From assembly GCA_963699535.1 (NCBI GenBank), contig CAVOUJ010000030.1, forward strand, positions 1 to 64,000: a stretch of DNA of 64,000 bases, written 5' to 3'. Each line of letters starts with the position of its first letter. Position 1 is the stretch's first letter. A program made the translations under genes and the position numbers. The DNA is from VBDM01 sp963699535 (GTDB lineage Bacteria > Pseudomonadota > Gammaproteobacteria > Burkholderiales > SG8-39). Shown in pieces: positions 28,235-37,261 of this stretch. A model generated the notes under the pieces. That model was not told the origin of the DNA. It made no database searches and saw only the letters and a program-made list of their open reading frames with translations.

Positions 28235-29311
28235 ATGGCAAGCGAACGCATCGTCGTAGGCATGTCGGGCGGGGTCGATTCGTCGGTCGCCGCGCTGCTC
28301 CTGAAGCGCCAGGGCGTCGACGTCGTCGGCCTCTTCATGAAGAACTGGGAGGACGACGACGATGACGAGTACTGCTCGACGCGCCAGGACCTGATCGACT
28401 GCGCCTCGGTCGCCGAGGTGATCGGCGTCGAGCTCGAGGTCGTGAATTTCTCGGCTGAATACAAGGAGCGCGTCTTCAGCGCCTTCCTCGCCGAATACTC
28501 GGCCGGCCGCACGCCCAATCCCGACGTGCTGTGCAACGCCGAGATCAAGTTCAAGGCCTTTCTCGACCACGCGATGGCGCTCGGGGCGAAGCGCATCGCC
28601 ACCGGCCACTACGCCCGCGTCCACGAGAAAGCAGGCCGGTTCGAACTGCTGAAGGCCGCGGACCTCTCGAAGGACCAGAGCTATTTCCTGCATCGCCTGC
28701 ACCAGGCGCAGCTTGCGCGCGTCGTGTTTCCGGTCGGGGAATTGAAGAAGACCGAGGTGCGCCGCATCGCCAAGGAAGCGGGGCTGCACAACTTCGCCAA
28801 GCGCGACTCGACCGGGATCTGCTTCATCGGCGAGCGTCCGTTCCGCGAGTTCCTGAACCGCTACCTGCCGAAGAAACCCGGAGCCATGCGCACGCCCGAA
28901 GGCAGGCCAGTCGGCGAGCACATCGGGCTTTCGTTCTACACCATCGGCCAGAGGAAAGGAGTGGGCATCGGCGGACTGCGGGGCTCCGACGGCGAGCCGT
29001 GGTACGTCGCCGGAAAGGATCTGGAGAAGAACGAGCTGATCGTGGTGCAGGGCCACGATCACCCCCTGCTGCTGCGCGACAGGCTTTCAGCTCAGGATCT
29101 CGCCTGGGTGAGCGGCGCGCCGCCGGATCTTGCCTCTCCCTACGGAGCGAAAACACGCTACCGCCAGGCCGACGCCACCTGTCGCGTGAGCCAGCACGGC
29201 CCGTTGGAGCTCGACGTTGAGTTCGAGACACCGCAGTGGGCCGTCGCCCCGGGCCAGTCGGTCGTGCTGTATCGTGAAGAGGTGTGCCTTGGAGGCGGGG
29301 TGATCCAGTAG
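28235..29311 (+). CDS. mnmA: tRNA-specific 2-thiouridylase MnmA
   Basis: 358 residues. PP-loop SGGVDSS at the N-terminus binds ATP. The catalytic cysteines are in NPDVLCNAEIKF and STGICFIGERPF, and GHYARV and YTIGQRKG are further conserved blocks. It thiolates U34 of Glu, Gln and Lys tRNAs using sulfur from the cysteine desulfurase relay. It is intact and the size is normal. The REP-like pair immediately precedes it. Confidence 0.95.
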   Translation: MASERIVVGMSGGVDSSVAALLLKRQGVDVVGLFMKNWEDDDDDEYCSTRQDLIDCASVAEVIGVELEVVNFSAEYKERVFSAFLAEYSAGRTPNPDVLCNAEIKFKAFLDHAMALGAKRIATGHYARVHEKAGRFELLKAADLSKDQSYFLHRLHQAQLARVVFPVGELKKTEVRRIAKEAGLHNFAKRDSTGICFIGERPFREFLNRYLPKKPGAMRTPEGRPVGEHIGLSFYTIGQRKGVGIGGLRGSDGEPWYVAGKDLEKNELIVVQGHDHPLLLRDRLSAQDLAWVSGAPPDLASPYGAKTRYRQADATCRVSQHGPLELDVEFETPQWAVAPGQSVVLYREEVCLGGGVIQ

Positions 29312-29330
29312 GCGACCACGGGCCCCAAGA

Positions 29331-30154
29331 TCAGAGCGAGCTGAAATCTTCCTCGCTGAGCATCGATTCAGACGCGCCCACGTTTTCCTCGAGGTGAGCG
29401 ATCTTCGACGTGCCGGGGATCGGCAGCATGACCGGCGACTTCTTGAGCAGCCAGGCGATCGCAATCTGGGCCGGCGTTGCGCCGATCTTCGAGGAAAGCC
29501 TCTTCACCCTTGAGAGCGTGAGCACGCTGCCGTCTCCCAGGGGATACCAGGGCAGGAACGCGATGCCGTGCTTCTCGCAGTAGAGGAGAACGTCCTCGGA
29601 CTTGCGGTCGGCGATGCTGTAGCGGTTCTGCACGCTGATGATCGGCGCGATCTTGCGCGCCTTCTCGAGCTGCTTGACCGTGACGTTGGACAGGCCGATA
29701 TGCCGCACCTTGCCCTCGCGCTGCATCTCAGCCAGTGTTCCGACGGATACTTCGAGCGGCACCTTCGAGATCCACGGTGTGGAGCTGATAGAGGTCGATG
29801 CGCTCCAGTTTGAGGCGCTTCAGGCTGCCTTCCAGGTCTCTTCTCAGTTTCTCGGGGCGGCAGTCGGCATCCCAGCGACCGGGACTGGGGCGCGCGAGAC
29901 CGCACTTGGTGGCGACGACGAATCCCCTCGGGTACGGATAAAGCGCTTCGGCGATCAGGGTCTCGCTCGTCTGGGGACCGTAGCTTTCGGCGGTATCGAA
30001 GAAGTTGATGCCGAGCTCGACCGCGCGGCGGAGCACCTTGAGCGAGCTGGCGCGGTCGCTTCGGCTCGCCCCAGATGTCGTCGTTGTCGATGACGCGCAT
30101 GGCGCCCAAGCCGAGGCGATTGACCGCGAGGTCGCCGATGCGGATTGTGCTCAA
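29331..30154 (-). CDS. Aldo/keto reductase (frameshifted)
   Basis: About 274 residues, NADPH-dependent oxidoreductase of the AKR barrel fold. Recognisable blocks are LGLGAMRVIDN, the catalytic Asp/Tyr segment GINFFDTAESYGP, the Lys in VVATKCGL, the His in LYQLHTVD, and IGLSNVTV. Two single C insertions near 30062 and 29768 break the frame. The likely start is a TTG at 30154, six bases after AAGGAGGA, giving LSTIRIGDLAVNRLGLG. Substrate unknown. Convergent with mnmA. Confidence 0.8.
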
Positions 30155-30460
30155 GACGATTCCTCCTTGTCCCGACTTCCTGGAATCCCGATTCTGCGTT
30201 TGGCTCGGCCTTGGGGCACGGGCATCATGGCACAATCACCATGATCTTCCTTGTCTGTTGATGCTCAAGCTCGAACCAGAGTTGAGATCGTGACCGCGTC
30301 GGCCCTCGAGCCGCTTGACGAGGCCTCCCCGGCGGGGCGAGAGACGTGGTTTTTACGCGGTTCTTTTTGCGCTAGACTTTGACGCCACGCCTCGCGTGGT
30401 GCTGTGCCCCGGCCACTTGGCGAGGGACCAACCCAGTAACGCTCGAATAGGAGGAGACCC
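30155..30460. other. 306-bp intergenic region
   Basis: Divergent gap between the aldo/keto reductase and the first DoxX gene. I see no credible gene. It holds the ribosome sites of both neighbours (AAGGAGGA on the minus strand, TAGGAGGAG before 30461), an AT-richer patch at about 30220-30260, a short CCCCGGCGGGG self-complementary tract near 30328, and a TAGACT at 30373-30378 that may be a -10 box for the DoxX operon with no convincing -35. Confidence 0.5.
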
Positions 30461-30865
30461 ATGTCACAGTCCATGATGCTGCTGCTAGGCCGTATTCTTC
30501 TCGGCGTGCTGTTCCTCGTGGCGGGTATCCGACAGCTCATGTTCTACGACGGGAGCGTCGGCTACTTCGGCAGGGTGGGATTCCCGGTCCCCGCAGCCAC
30601 GGCCTGGCTCTCGATCGTGATCCACGTCGCCGGCGGCGTCTTCCTGATCATCGGCTGGAAAACCAAGTGGACCTCCTGGCTGCTCCTGGCCATGGTCGTG
30701 ATCGCGACCGCCATGGCGCACCGCTTCTGGCAATTCGACGCCGCGCAGTATGCCAACCAGCTCAACCACTTTCTGAAAAACCTGGCCATCATCGGCGGGC
30801 TGCTCTACGTGATCTCCTTCGGTGCCGGCGCGAAGAGCGTGGACGCGAAAAGGGGAACGCCATGA
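30461..30865 (+). CDS. DoxX family membrane protein
   Basis: 134 residues with four hydrophobic helices and the DoxX-type N-terminus LLLGRILLGVLFLVAGIRQL. DoxX proteins are small quinol- or thiol-redox-linked membrane proteins of uncertain role. It follows a strong TAGGAGGAG site and overlaps the next DoxX gene by four bases (ATGA), so the two are made together and may form a heteromer. Confidence 0.82.
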   Translation: MSQSMMLLLGRILLGVLFLVAGIRQLMFYDGSVGYFGRVGFPVPAATAWLSIVIHVAGGVFLIIGWKTKWTSWLLLAMVVIATAMAHRFWQFDAAQYANQLNHFLKNLAIIGGLLYVISFGAGAKSVDAKRGTP

Positions 30866-31335
30866 CTGATGCTTCGAGCTCCGCGCAACGTTTCTTCATT
30901 CCCGCGCTCGCGGGCCTTTACAGCCGCCTTTCGGACTTCGCTCAGGCTGTACTGCGCGTCGCCCTGGGCGGGATCCTCATCCCGCACGGCATGCAGAAAC
31001 TCTTCGGAGCCTTCGGTGGAATGGGCATCGAGAAGAACGCGGCGCTGTTCGACAAGATCGGTTACACACCCGGAATGTTCTGGGGCACGTTGGTCGGCTG
31101 CACCGAATTGATCGCCGGCGTTCTGCTGGTGTTAGGATTGTTTACCCGTCCGGCTGCGTTCGCGGTGGTCATCTTCATGATCAACGGGGTGTACTTCACG
31201 TCCAAGACCGGCGGATTCTTCTGGACGAGCCGCGGCAGCGAGTTTGCGATCCTGATTCTCGTGGTCGCCTTCTTCGTCCTCATCCGCGGTGCGGGGCCTT
31301 GGTCGCTCGACCGGAAGATAGGCCGCGAATTCTGA
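30862..31335 (+). CDS. DoxX family membrane protein (second copy)
   Basis: 157 residues, four transmembrane helices. The core LRVALGGILIPHGMQKLFGAF and LLVLGLFTRPAAFAVV are typical of the DoxX/SURF4 family. It is translationally coupled to the preceding DoxX gene through ATGA. The two copies differ in sequence, indicating old divergence and not recent duplication. Confidence 0.85.
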   Translation: MTDASSSAQRFFIPALAGLYSRLSDFAQAVLRVALGGILIPHGMQKLFGAFGGMGIEKNAALFDKIGYTPGMFWGTLVGCTELIAGVLLVLGLFTRPAAFAVVIFMINGVYFTSKTGGFFWTSRGSEFAILILVVAFFVLIRGAGPWSLDRKIGREF

Positions 31336-31377
31336 CGGCGCGGACGCGGTGCTGACGGCGGATACCCGCGCAGCCGC

Positions 31378-31468
31378 TTACTCCCTCGGCATCGTGTCGA
31401 TGAACGTCTGGCGCTCGGACAGCCACCTTGCGCGCGAACGGACTGGCGTGCGAGCCGATCAGTTTCGT
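31378..31468 (-). pseudogene. Glutathione S-transferase remnant with internal deletion
   Basis: The first codons read KLIGSHASPFARKV, the N-terminal signature of GSTs, from an ACG where ATG is expected (31466-31468). Within a few bases, in another frame, the sequence continues as ARWLSERQTFIDTMPRE and TAA at 31378-31380, a typical GST C-terminus. About 30 of an expected 200 codons remain, so the middle of the gene is gone. The junction is around GCGCGCAAGGTGG. It follows the uracil-DNA glycosylase stop and lies near purB, where GST genes are often found in betaproteobacteria. Confidence 0.7.
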
Positions 31469-32073
31469 TCGAGGTTTCGATCGCCAAGCGCTGCGCGGAA
31501 GCGCCGCCTGAGCTGCGGGAGCACTTGGCGCTCGAACCAGTCGTTCCTCTTCATCCACAGCCGGTTGCGCGGGCTGGGGTGGGGAAGGGGAAACAACTCC
31601 GGCAGGTACTCTGCGCGCGCGCGTACGGTCTCGGCGAGAGTTTCCTTCCTTCTCGCCCCGAGGTAGTACGCCTGGGCGTAGCTGCCCACGAGCAGCGTCA
31701 AACGGATGTGCGGGAGCATCGCGCGCAGCTTCGGATGCCAGTGCGGTGCGCATTCGGGCCGGGGCGGAAGGTCGCCCGTTTCGCCCGTTCCGGGATAACA
31801 GAGACCGGCAGGAATGATCGCGATGCGCCGCTCGTCGTAGAAAGCCTCGCGGTCTATGCGCAGCCACGCGCGCAACAGGTCGCCCGAAGGATCGTTCCAG
31901 GGAATGCCGCTCTCGTGCACGCGCCGTCCCGGCGCCTGGCCGACGATCAGGACGCGCGCCGTGGGGGAAGCGCGCAGGACGGGCCTGGGCGCATTGGGCA
32001 AGTGCGCCTCGCAAATCGTGCAGGCGCGCACCCGCTCGATGAGGCGCTCGAACTCGACGGATTCCGTTTGCAT
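31459..32073 (-). CDS. Uracil-DNA glycosylase family protein
   Basis: About 204 residues. Motif 1 is VLIVGQAPGRRVHESGIPWNDPSG and the C-terminal motif is LFPLPHPSPRNRLW, the two active-site blocks of UDG-superfamily proteins; CTICEAHLP near the N-terminus is conserved in this subgroup. It probably removes uracil or related bases, although some members are uncharacterised. ATG 32073 is chosen because conservation begins there; in-frame alternatives at 32100 and 32157 would overlap purB. Its last codons overlap the GST remnant. Confidence 0.82.
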   Translation of the reverse strand: MQTESVEFERLIERVRACTICEAHLPNAPRPVLRASPTARVLIVGQAPGRRVHESGIPWNDPSGDLLRAWLRIDREAFYDERRIAIIPAGLCYPGTGETGDLPPRPECAPHWHPKLRAMLPHIRLTLLVGSYAQAYYLGARRKETLAETVRARAEYLPELFPLPHPSPRNRLWMKRNDWFERQVLPQLRRRFRAALGDRNLERN

Positions 32074-32137
32074 GCCCGGCGCGGCGGGCGTAACCCGCAT
32101 GATAAAATTCAACTTGTCCGCCATACAGGCTTCGTCG

Positions 32138-33505
32138 ATGCCGCAATCGCCGCTCAACGCATTATCCCCTCTGGACGGACGCTACCACAAGCAAGCCGAG
32201 CCGCTGCGCAACTGCTTCAGCGAAGCGGCGCTCTTCCGCTACCGCATCGCAATCGAAATCCGCTGGCTGCTCGCGCTTGCCGAGGAGCCCGCGATCGCCG
32301 AGATCAAGCCTTTCTCGAAGGAGACCAACGCCGAGCTCGAGCGCATCGTCGAGGCATTTTCCGGAGACGACGCCGAGCAGGTGAAATCGATCGAGGCCGA
32401 GACCAATCACGACGTCAAGGCGATCGAATATTGGCTGATGAAGTGCCTCGCCGGGAACCCCGAAGGCGCGCGCGTCGCCGGATTCGTGCATTTTGCCTGC
32501 ACTTCGGAAGATATCAACAACCTCGCCTACTGCATGATGATCAGGGAGGCGCGTGAGCGCGTGCTGCTGCCCTGGCTCGACCGGGTGATCGCTGCGCTCG
32601 CGGCTCTTGCGGTGAAGCTCGCCGACGCCGCGATGCTCGCGCGCACGCACGGGCAGCCCGCATCGCCCACGACCATGGGCAAGGAGCTTGCGAACTTCGT
32701 CTACCGCCTGCGGCGCGCTCGGCGCGGAATCGCCTCGGTTCCGTTGACTGGGAAGATCAACGGCGCGGTGGGGAACTACAACGCCCACCTCGCTGCGTAT
32801 CCGGCGTTCGACTGGGAGCAATTCGCGAAGCGCTTCGTCGAATCGCTCGGCTTCGAGTTCAATCCCTACACCACCCAGATCGAGCCTCACGACGGCCTTG
32901 CCGAGCAGTTCGACGCGATCGCGCGCGCGAATACCGTGCTCCTCGACCTGGACCGCGACCTGTGGGGCTACATTTCTCTGGGCTACTTCAAGCAGAAGAC
33001 AAGATCGGGCGAGGTGGGTTCCTCGACGATGCCGCACAAGGTCAATCCGATCGATTTCGAGAACTCCGAAGGCAATCTCGGCGTCGCGAACGCCCTGCTA
33101 CGGCATTTCGCTGAGAAGCTCCCGGTTTCGCGCTGGCAGCGCGATCTCTCGGATTCGACCGTGCTCAGAAACATCGGCGTCGCCTTCGGGCACAGCCTTC
33201 TCGCCTACGAATCCTGCCTGAGGGGCTTGAGCAAGCTCGAAGCCGATTCCGCGCGCATGCTCGAGGACCTGGAGGCGAACTGGGAAGTGATTGCGGAGGC
33301 CGTTCAGACGGTGATGCGCCGGCACGGCCTTCCCGATCCCTATGAGCAGCTCAAGGCCTTCACGCGCGGAAAGCGCGTGGACGCCGAGGCGATGCGCGCC
33401 TTCATCCGCGACCTCGCTCTTCCCGACGGCGACAAGGCGAGGCTGCTGAAGCTCACCCCCGCGCTGTACATCGGCAAGGCGGCCGAGCTCGCGCGAAAGA
33501 TCTAG
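32138..33505 (+). CDS. purB: Adenylosuccinate lyase PurB
   Basis: 455 residues of the fumarase/aspartase superfamily. It opens with SPLDGRYHKQ, and carries HFACTSEDINNLAY, ARTHGQPASPTTMGKEL and the flexible signature loop GSSTMPHKVNPIDFENSEGN with the catalytic Ser. It cleaves SAICAR and adenylosuccinate in purine synthesis. Intact, with typical E. coli-type length. Divergent from the uracil-DNA glycosylase with only a short shared promoter region. Confidence 0.96.
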   Translation: MPQSPLNALSPLDGRYHKQAEPLRNCFSEAALFRYRIAIEIRWLLALAEEPAIAEIKPFSKETNAELERIVEAFSGDDAEQVKSIEAETNHDVKAIEYWLMKCLAGNPEGARVAGFVHFACTSEDINNLAYCMMIREARERVLLPWLDRVIAALAALAVKLADAAMLARTHGQPASPTTMGKELANFVYRLRRARRGIASVPLTGKINGAVGNYNAHLAAYPAFDWEQFAKRFVESLGFEFNPYTTQIEPHDGLAEQFDAIARANTVLLDLDRDLWGYISLGYFKQKTRSGEVGSSTMPHKVNPIDFENSEGNLGVANALLRHFAEKLPVSRWQRDLSDSTVLRNIGVAFGHSLLAYESCLRGLSKLEADSARMLEDLEANWEVIAEAVQTVMRRHGLPDPYEQLKAFTRGKRVDAEAMRAFIRDLALPDGDKARLLKLTPALYIGKAAELARKI

Positions 33506-33564
33506 CTCGCGCGGGATCACGCAGCGTGCGCCGTGCGCACGCGCCAGAGCGCGCCCTTGCCATC

Positions 33565-34783
33565 ATGCCCCTCGAAAAGCCGACCTCGAGTTTTCCCGGC
33601 CCTGGCAAAGTGCTCGCCGACTTCGGTGGTGTGTATTTCGTCAACGCGGTCGTTGCGTTTCTCTTCGCAGCCTCGGGGCCCGTGGCGATCATCCTCGCGG
33701 TGGGCACGCGCGGAGGACTTGCCCCCGCGGATCTATCTTCGTGGATCTTCGGCGCGTTTTTCGCAAACGGCCTGATCAGTATTGCATTCTGCTGGCTGTA
33801 CCGGCAGCCGCTGGTTTTTTTCTGGACGATCCCCGGGACCGTGCTCGTCGGACCCGCACTAGGCCACTTGAGCTATGCAGAGGTGATCGGGGCGTTCATC
33901 GCAACCGGCGTCCTCATGCTCGCGCTCGGGCTTTCCGGCTGGGTGCGACGCACGATGGAGACCGTGCCCATGCCTATCGTGATGGGCATGGTGGCAGGCG
34001 TATTCCTGCGATTTGGTCTCGATCTCGTGTTCGCCATCCGCGATGACGTCTGGATCGCTGCACCAATGGTCGTCGCTTTCCTAGTGCTCGGCGCCTCGCA
34101 GGGGCTCGCACGGCTCCTTCCGCCGCTCATCGGCGCGCTCGCGGTCGGGGTAGTCATGATTGTGGCGCTCGGCAAGTTCGACGCCGCACCGCAGGCCGCC
34201 GCGCTTGCCCATCCGAATCTTTATGCGCCCGTTTTTTCGTGGCGCGCGATGGTCGAGCTGGTCGTGCCGCTCGCGATCACCGTGCTCGTCGTGCAGAACG
34301 GGCAGGGCATCACGGTGCTGCGCTCCGCGGGTCACGCGCCGCCGGTCAACGCGGTCGCCGCCGCCTGCGGCGCCGGGTCGATCGTCACCGCCTTCGTCGG
34401 CACGGTCTCGACCTGCCTCACCGGCCCGGTGAACGCGATCATCTCCTCCTCGGGAGACAAGCGCCGTCACTACACCGCCGGGATCTTCGTGGGCCTGCTC
34501 GCTCTCGCCTTCGGTCTTCTTGCACCCCTGTTCACGGGACTCATGCTGGGCACGCCCAAAGCCTTTATCGCGGCGCTCGCCGGCCTTGCGATGTTGCGCG
34601 TGCTGCAGACCGCTTTCACGGTGAGCTTCAGGGACCGGCTTCGCCCTCGGCGCTCTCGTGACCTTTCTCGTCACCGTCGCCGACGTTCCCATCCTCAACA
34701 TCGGAGCGCCTTTCTGGGGTCTTGTCTTCGGCTACGCCGCGTCGCGCCTTCTGGAACGCGGCGATTTCCCGGCGCGCAGCTGA
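33565..34783 (+). CDS. benE: BenE-family benzoate/H+ symporter (frameshifted at C-terminus)
   Basis: About 405 residues, ten or more transmembrane segments. BenE markers include SGPVAIILAVG, FFWTIPGTVLVGPALGH, the internal VPMPIVMGMVAGVFLRFG and VQNGQGITVLRSAGH. One extra base near 34637 (GACCGGCTTCGCC) shifts the frame; corrected, it continues FALGALVTFLVTVADVPILN to TGA at 34781. It imports benzoate or a similar aromatic acid with protons. No benzoate-degradation genes are in the window. ATG 33565 is favoured, but a GTG at 33526 is possible. Confidence 0.85.
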
Positions 34784-34827
34784 CGCACTTCGCGCCCGAG
34801 CGATAGGCCAGAAAGGGAGGAGGACCC

Positions 34828-35718
34828 GTGTCTGACGCATCCATCGCGAGCAAGCCGGCGGGCATGTCCGCTGCATTGCGCGGCGCTCTGTGGATGGGAG
34901 GAGCGCTGCTGTCCTTTTCGCTGATGGCGGTTGCGGTGCGCGAGCTGCTCCCCACACTGGGGGCCTTCGAGATCCTGTTTCTGCGCAGCTTCGTCTCTCT
35001 TCTCCTGCTGCTCCTCGTCCTTCCGCGGGTCGGCCTCGCGGCGCTGCGCACGCGCCACTTCGGACTACACGCGGTGCGCAATTTCTTTCATTTCGGCGGC
35101 CAGTACGCCTGGGTGTACGCGATTGCGATGCTGCCGCTCGCGACTGTCTTCGCGATCGAGTTCACGATGCCGGTATGGACCGCGGTGCTCGCGACGATGC
35201 TCCTCGGCGAGCGCCTGAACCGCGGCCGCATCGTCATGCTCATCCTCGGCCTCGCGGGTATCCTCGTCATCCTCAAGCCCGGTTTCGGCTTCATCCATCC
35301 GGCCGCGCTGGTGATGCTCGCGGGCGCTTTCGCCTACGCCACGACCATGATTACCACCAAGCGCCTCGTTGGGCGCGATTCGGCCTTCGCCATCCTTTTC
35401 TACATGGCGGTGATCCAGTTGCCACTCGGCCTGATTCCCGCGCTGCCGCAGTGGGTTTGGCCGCGGCTCGCGGACCTGCACTGGGTTCTCGCGGTCGGCG
35501 CAGCGGGCCTGTTCGCGCATTACTGCATGACACGCGCCTTCCGTATCGCGGATGCGACGCTGGTCGTGCCGATCGATTTCCTGAGGCTGCCGCTGATCGC
35601 GGTAGTGGGAATTATCTTCTACGGCGAGCCGCTGGAAGCGCCGACCCTGATCGGCGCGGCGGTAATCTTCTCCGGAACCTACTACAGCATCCGGCGCGAG
35701 AGCATCGGCCACGCCTAG
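34828..35718 (+). CDS. DMT (EamA) family transporter
   Basis: 296 residues, ten transmembrane helices in two EamA repeats. The first repeat holds ILFLRSFVSLLLLLL and FAIEFTMPVWTAVLA, the second repeat VPIDFLRLPLIAVVGIIFYGE. This group exports metabolites such as riboflavin, amino acids or nucleosides; the substrate is open. GTG start after GGGAGGAGG. Intact, 44 bases after benE and possibly co-transcribed. Confidence 0.85.
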   Translation: MSDASIASKPAGMSAALRGALWMGGALLSFSLMAVAVRELLPTLGAFEILFLRSFVSLLLLLLVLPRVGLAALRTRHFGLHAVRNFFHFGGQYAWVYAIAMLPLATVFAIEFTMPVWTAVLATMLLGERLNRGRIVMLILGLAGILVILKPGFGFIHPAALVMLAGAFAYATTMITTKRLVGRDSAFAILFYMAVIQLPLGLIPALPQWVWPRLADLHWVLAVGAAGLFAHYCMTRAFRIADATLVVPIDFLRLPLIAVVGIIFYGEPLEAPTLIGAAVIFSGTYYSIRRESIGHA

Positions 35719-35724
35719 GGCAGA

Positions 35725-36615
35725 TCACTTCTCGTCGGGAGTGGGCGGGAGTGCGCGCAGATACGTAATCACCGCGCCGAGATCGTCGCGGGTCAGCTGG
35801 CTGGTCGTGTTGCGGATGACCTCGCCCATCGCCTCGGCGGGAACGTCGCCGTCCGCGGTCAGTCCGGTCGTGAGGAAGTCCATTATGTCCCGGTCGCTCT
35901 GCTTCTTGAGCCGCGCTGGCGTGAGGTTCGGAATCTTCTTGCCGTCGGGGCCATCGCCTCCGGCGAGGAAGCGGCCAGTTTTCGGCCCGCCGAGGAAATT
36001 GCGCGGCGTATGGCATTCGCCGCAGTGCCCCAGCGCCTGGACGAGATATGCGCCGCGGTTGGCGATATTGCTCAGTCCCTCAACCTTCATCAGCGCGCCG
36101 GGGGAGAAGAAGAACCACTTCCAGAACGTGACGAGAAAGCGCCAGCCGAACGGAAACCTCAGGTCGTGTTCGCGGTTGGCCCGAGCGCTGGGCGGGAGCG
36201 AGCGCAGGTACGCCCAGAGGTCGCGCAGATCGGGGTCCGAGATCTTGGTGAACGACGGGTAGGGAAAGGCGGGGAAATAGTTCTTGCTGTCGGGCCGCTC
36301 TCCCATGCGCATCGCGCGAATGAAATCGGCCTCGGTCCAGCGTCCGATTCCGGCTTGGGGATGCGGGGTGATGTTCGGTCCGTAGAAAGTCCCGAACGGC
36401 GTCTTGAGCTCGCGGCCGCCGGCGAAGGCGACGGCGTCTTTCTTCTCTTCGGTGTGGCAGCCGACGCAGCCTCCGGCTTTGGCGAGGTATTCTCCGCGCC
36501 TCGCGTCACCCTGCGCCGATGCGCTCGCAGCCATGCACAGCAGCAGGAGGACGAGCGCTCCCGCCTGAAGTTCGCGAACGAGGAAAGAGGCGGGCTCGGT
36601 CACGCCGGCAAGCAT
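35725..36615 (-). CDS. Di-haem cytochrome c
   Basis: 296 residues with a hydrophobic leader ending SASA-QG and two CXXCH haem sites, CVGCH (about residue 50) and CGECH (about residue 200). The arrangement of two class I cytochrome domains matches the small subunits of periplasmic alcohol or gluconate-type dehydrogenases and related electron carriers. No dehydrogenase subunit is adjacent. It is separated from the upstream cytochrome c' by a hairpin. A start somewhat downstream of 36615 (for example GTG 36603) is possible. Confidence 0.82.
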   Translation of the reverse strand: MLAGVTEPASFLVRELQAGALVLLLLCMAASASAQGDARRGEYLAKAGGCVGCHTEEKKDAVAFAGGRELKTPFGTFYGPNITPHPQAGIGRWTEADFIRAMRMGERPDSKNYFPAFPYPSFTKISDPDLRDLWAYLRSLPPSARANREHDLRFPFGWRFLVTFWKWFFFSPGALMKVEGLSNIANRGAYLVQALGHCGECHTPRNFLGGPKTGRFLAGGDGPDGKKIPNLTPARLKKQSDRDIMDFLTTGLTADGDVPAEAMGEVIRNTTSQLTRDDLGAVITYLRALPPTPDEK

Positions 36616-36635
36616 AACGCAATGCCCGCAAAACG

Positions 36636-36659
36636 AAAGCCCCGCCGCAGCGGGGCTTT
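36636..36659 (-). terminator. Rho-independent terminator
   Basis: Nine-base stem AAAGCCCCG / CGGGGCTTT with a six-base loop, placed 20 bases after the cytochrome c' stop. Read on the minus strand it is followed by CGTTTTG; read on the plus strand by CTTTCC. It most likely ends the cytochrome c' transcript before the di-haem cytochrome gene. Confidence 0.75.
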
Positions 36660-36678
36660 CTTTCCGAAGCGTCCGGTG

Positions 36679-37137
36679 CTATTGCTTCTGCCGGAAATCC
36701 TGGTGGCAGGCGCCGCAGCTCTTGCCGACGCCGCCGATCGCAGCCTTCGTGGCCGCCTCGTCGCTGCCCTTGCTTGCCCTGACCAGCCCCTGCACGGCGT
36801 TCTGGAAGTTGTCCTGGGCCTGCTTGAACTTGGCCGCTTCGCTCCAGACCGCGGGCAGTGCGGCGCTCTTCACGTCCTTGGTCGCGTCGGTGAAGCCGTC
36901 CCAGGGCATCCTGGAGAGCGCGTCGAGGAGAGATGCGTTGTAGGCGACTACGTCCGCGCGATACGGGATCTTGCCCTGGGCCATGCCGGCCATCGGGCCG
37001 AAGTACTTGCCCTGCAGGGTCATCGCCGCCTGGCGCTGCTTGACCAGCGTGTCGGGCTTGGCTTGCGAGAGCGCGGTGAGCGAGTACCCCGAGCCCAGCG
37101 CCAGGGCGAGCCCCGACAGAAGCAGTTTCATTTTCAT
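36679..37137 (-). CDS. Cytochrome c' (class II)
   Basis: 152 residues. Signal peptide (MKMKLLLSGLALALGSGYS...ALS-QA), four-helix body and a haem-binding CGACH close to the C-terminus (VGKSCGACHQDFR), which is the diagnostic layout of class II cytochromes c'. These periplasmic haem proteins bind NO and may protect against nitrosative stress. The ATG at 37137 follows AGAGGAG. A terminator hairpin follows the stop. Confidence 0.92.
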   Translation of the reverse strand: MKMKLLLSGLALALGSGYSLTALSQAKPDTLVKQRQAAMTLQGKYFGPMAGMAQGKIPYRADVVAYNASLLDALSRMPWDGFTDATKDVKSAALPAVWSEAAKFKQAQDNFQNAVQGLVRASKGSDEAATKAAIGGVGKSCGACHQDFRQKQ

Positions 37138-37261
37138 TCGATATCTCCTCTTAGGTTGGTATGCAAGCATCATTGTAGCGGCAAGCGCCGCCTGAAGAAC
37201 ATAACAGTGTCGGGCGGGAGTTTATTCCGGCATACGAAGGTCCCGCTGCGAGAGCCGGTCC

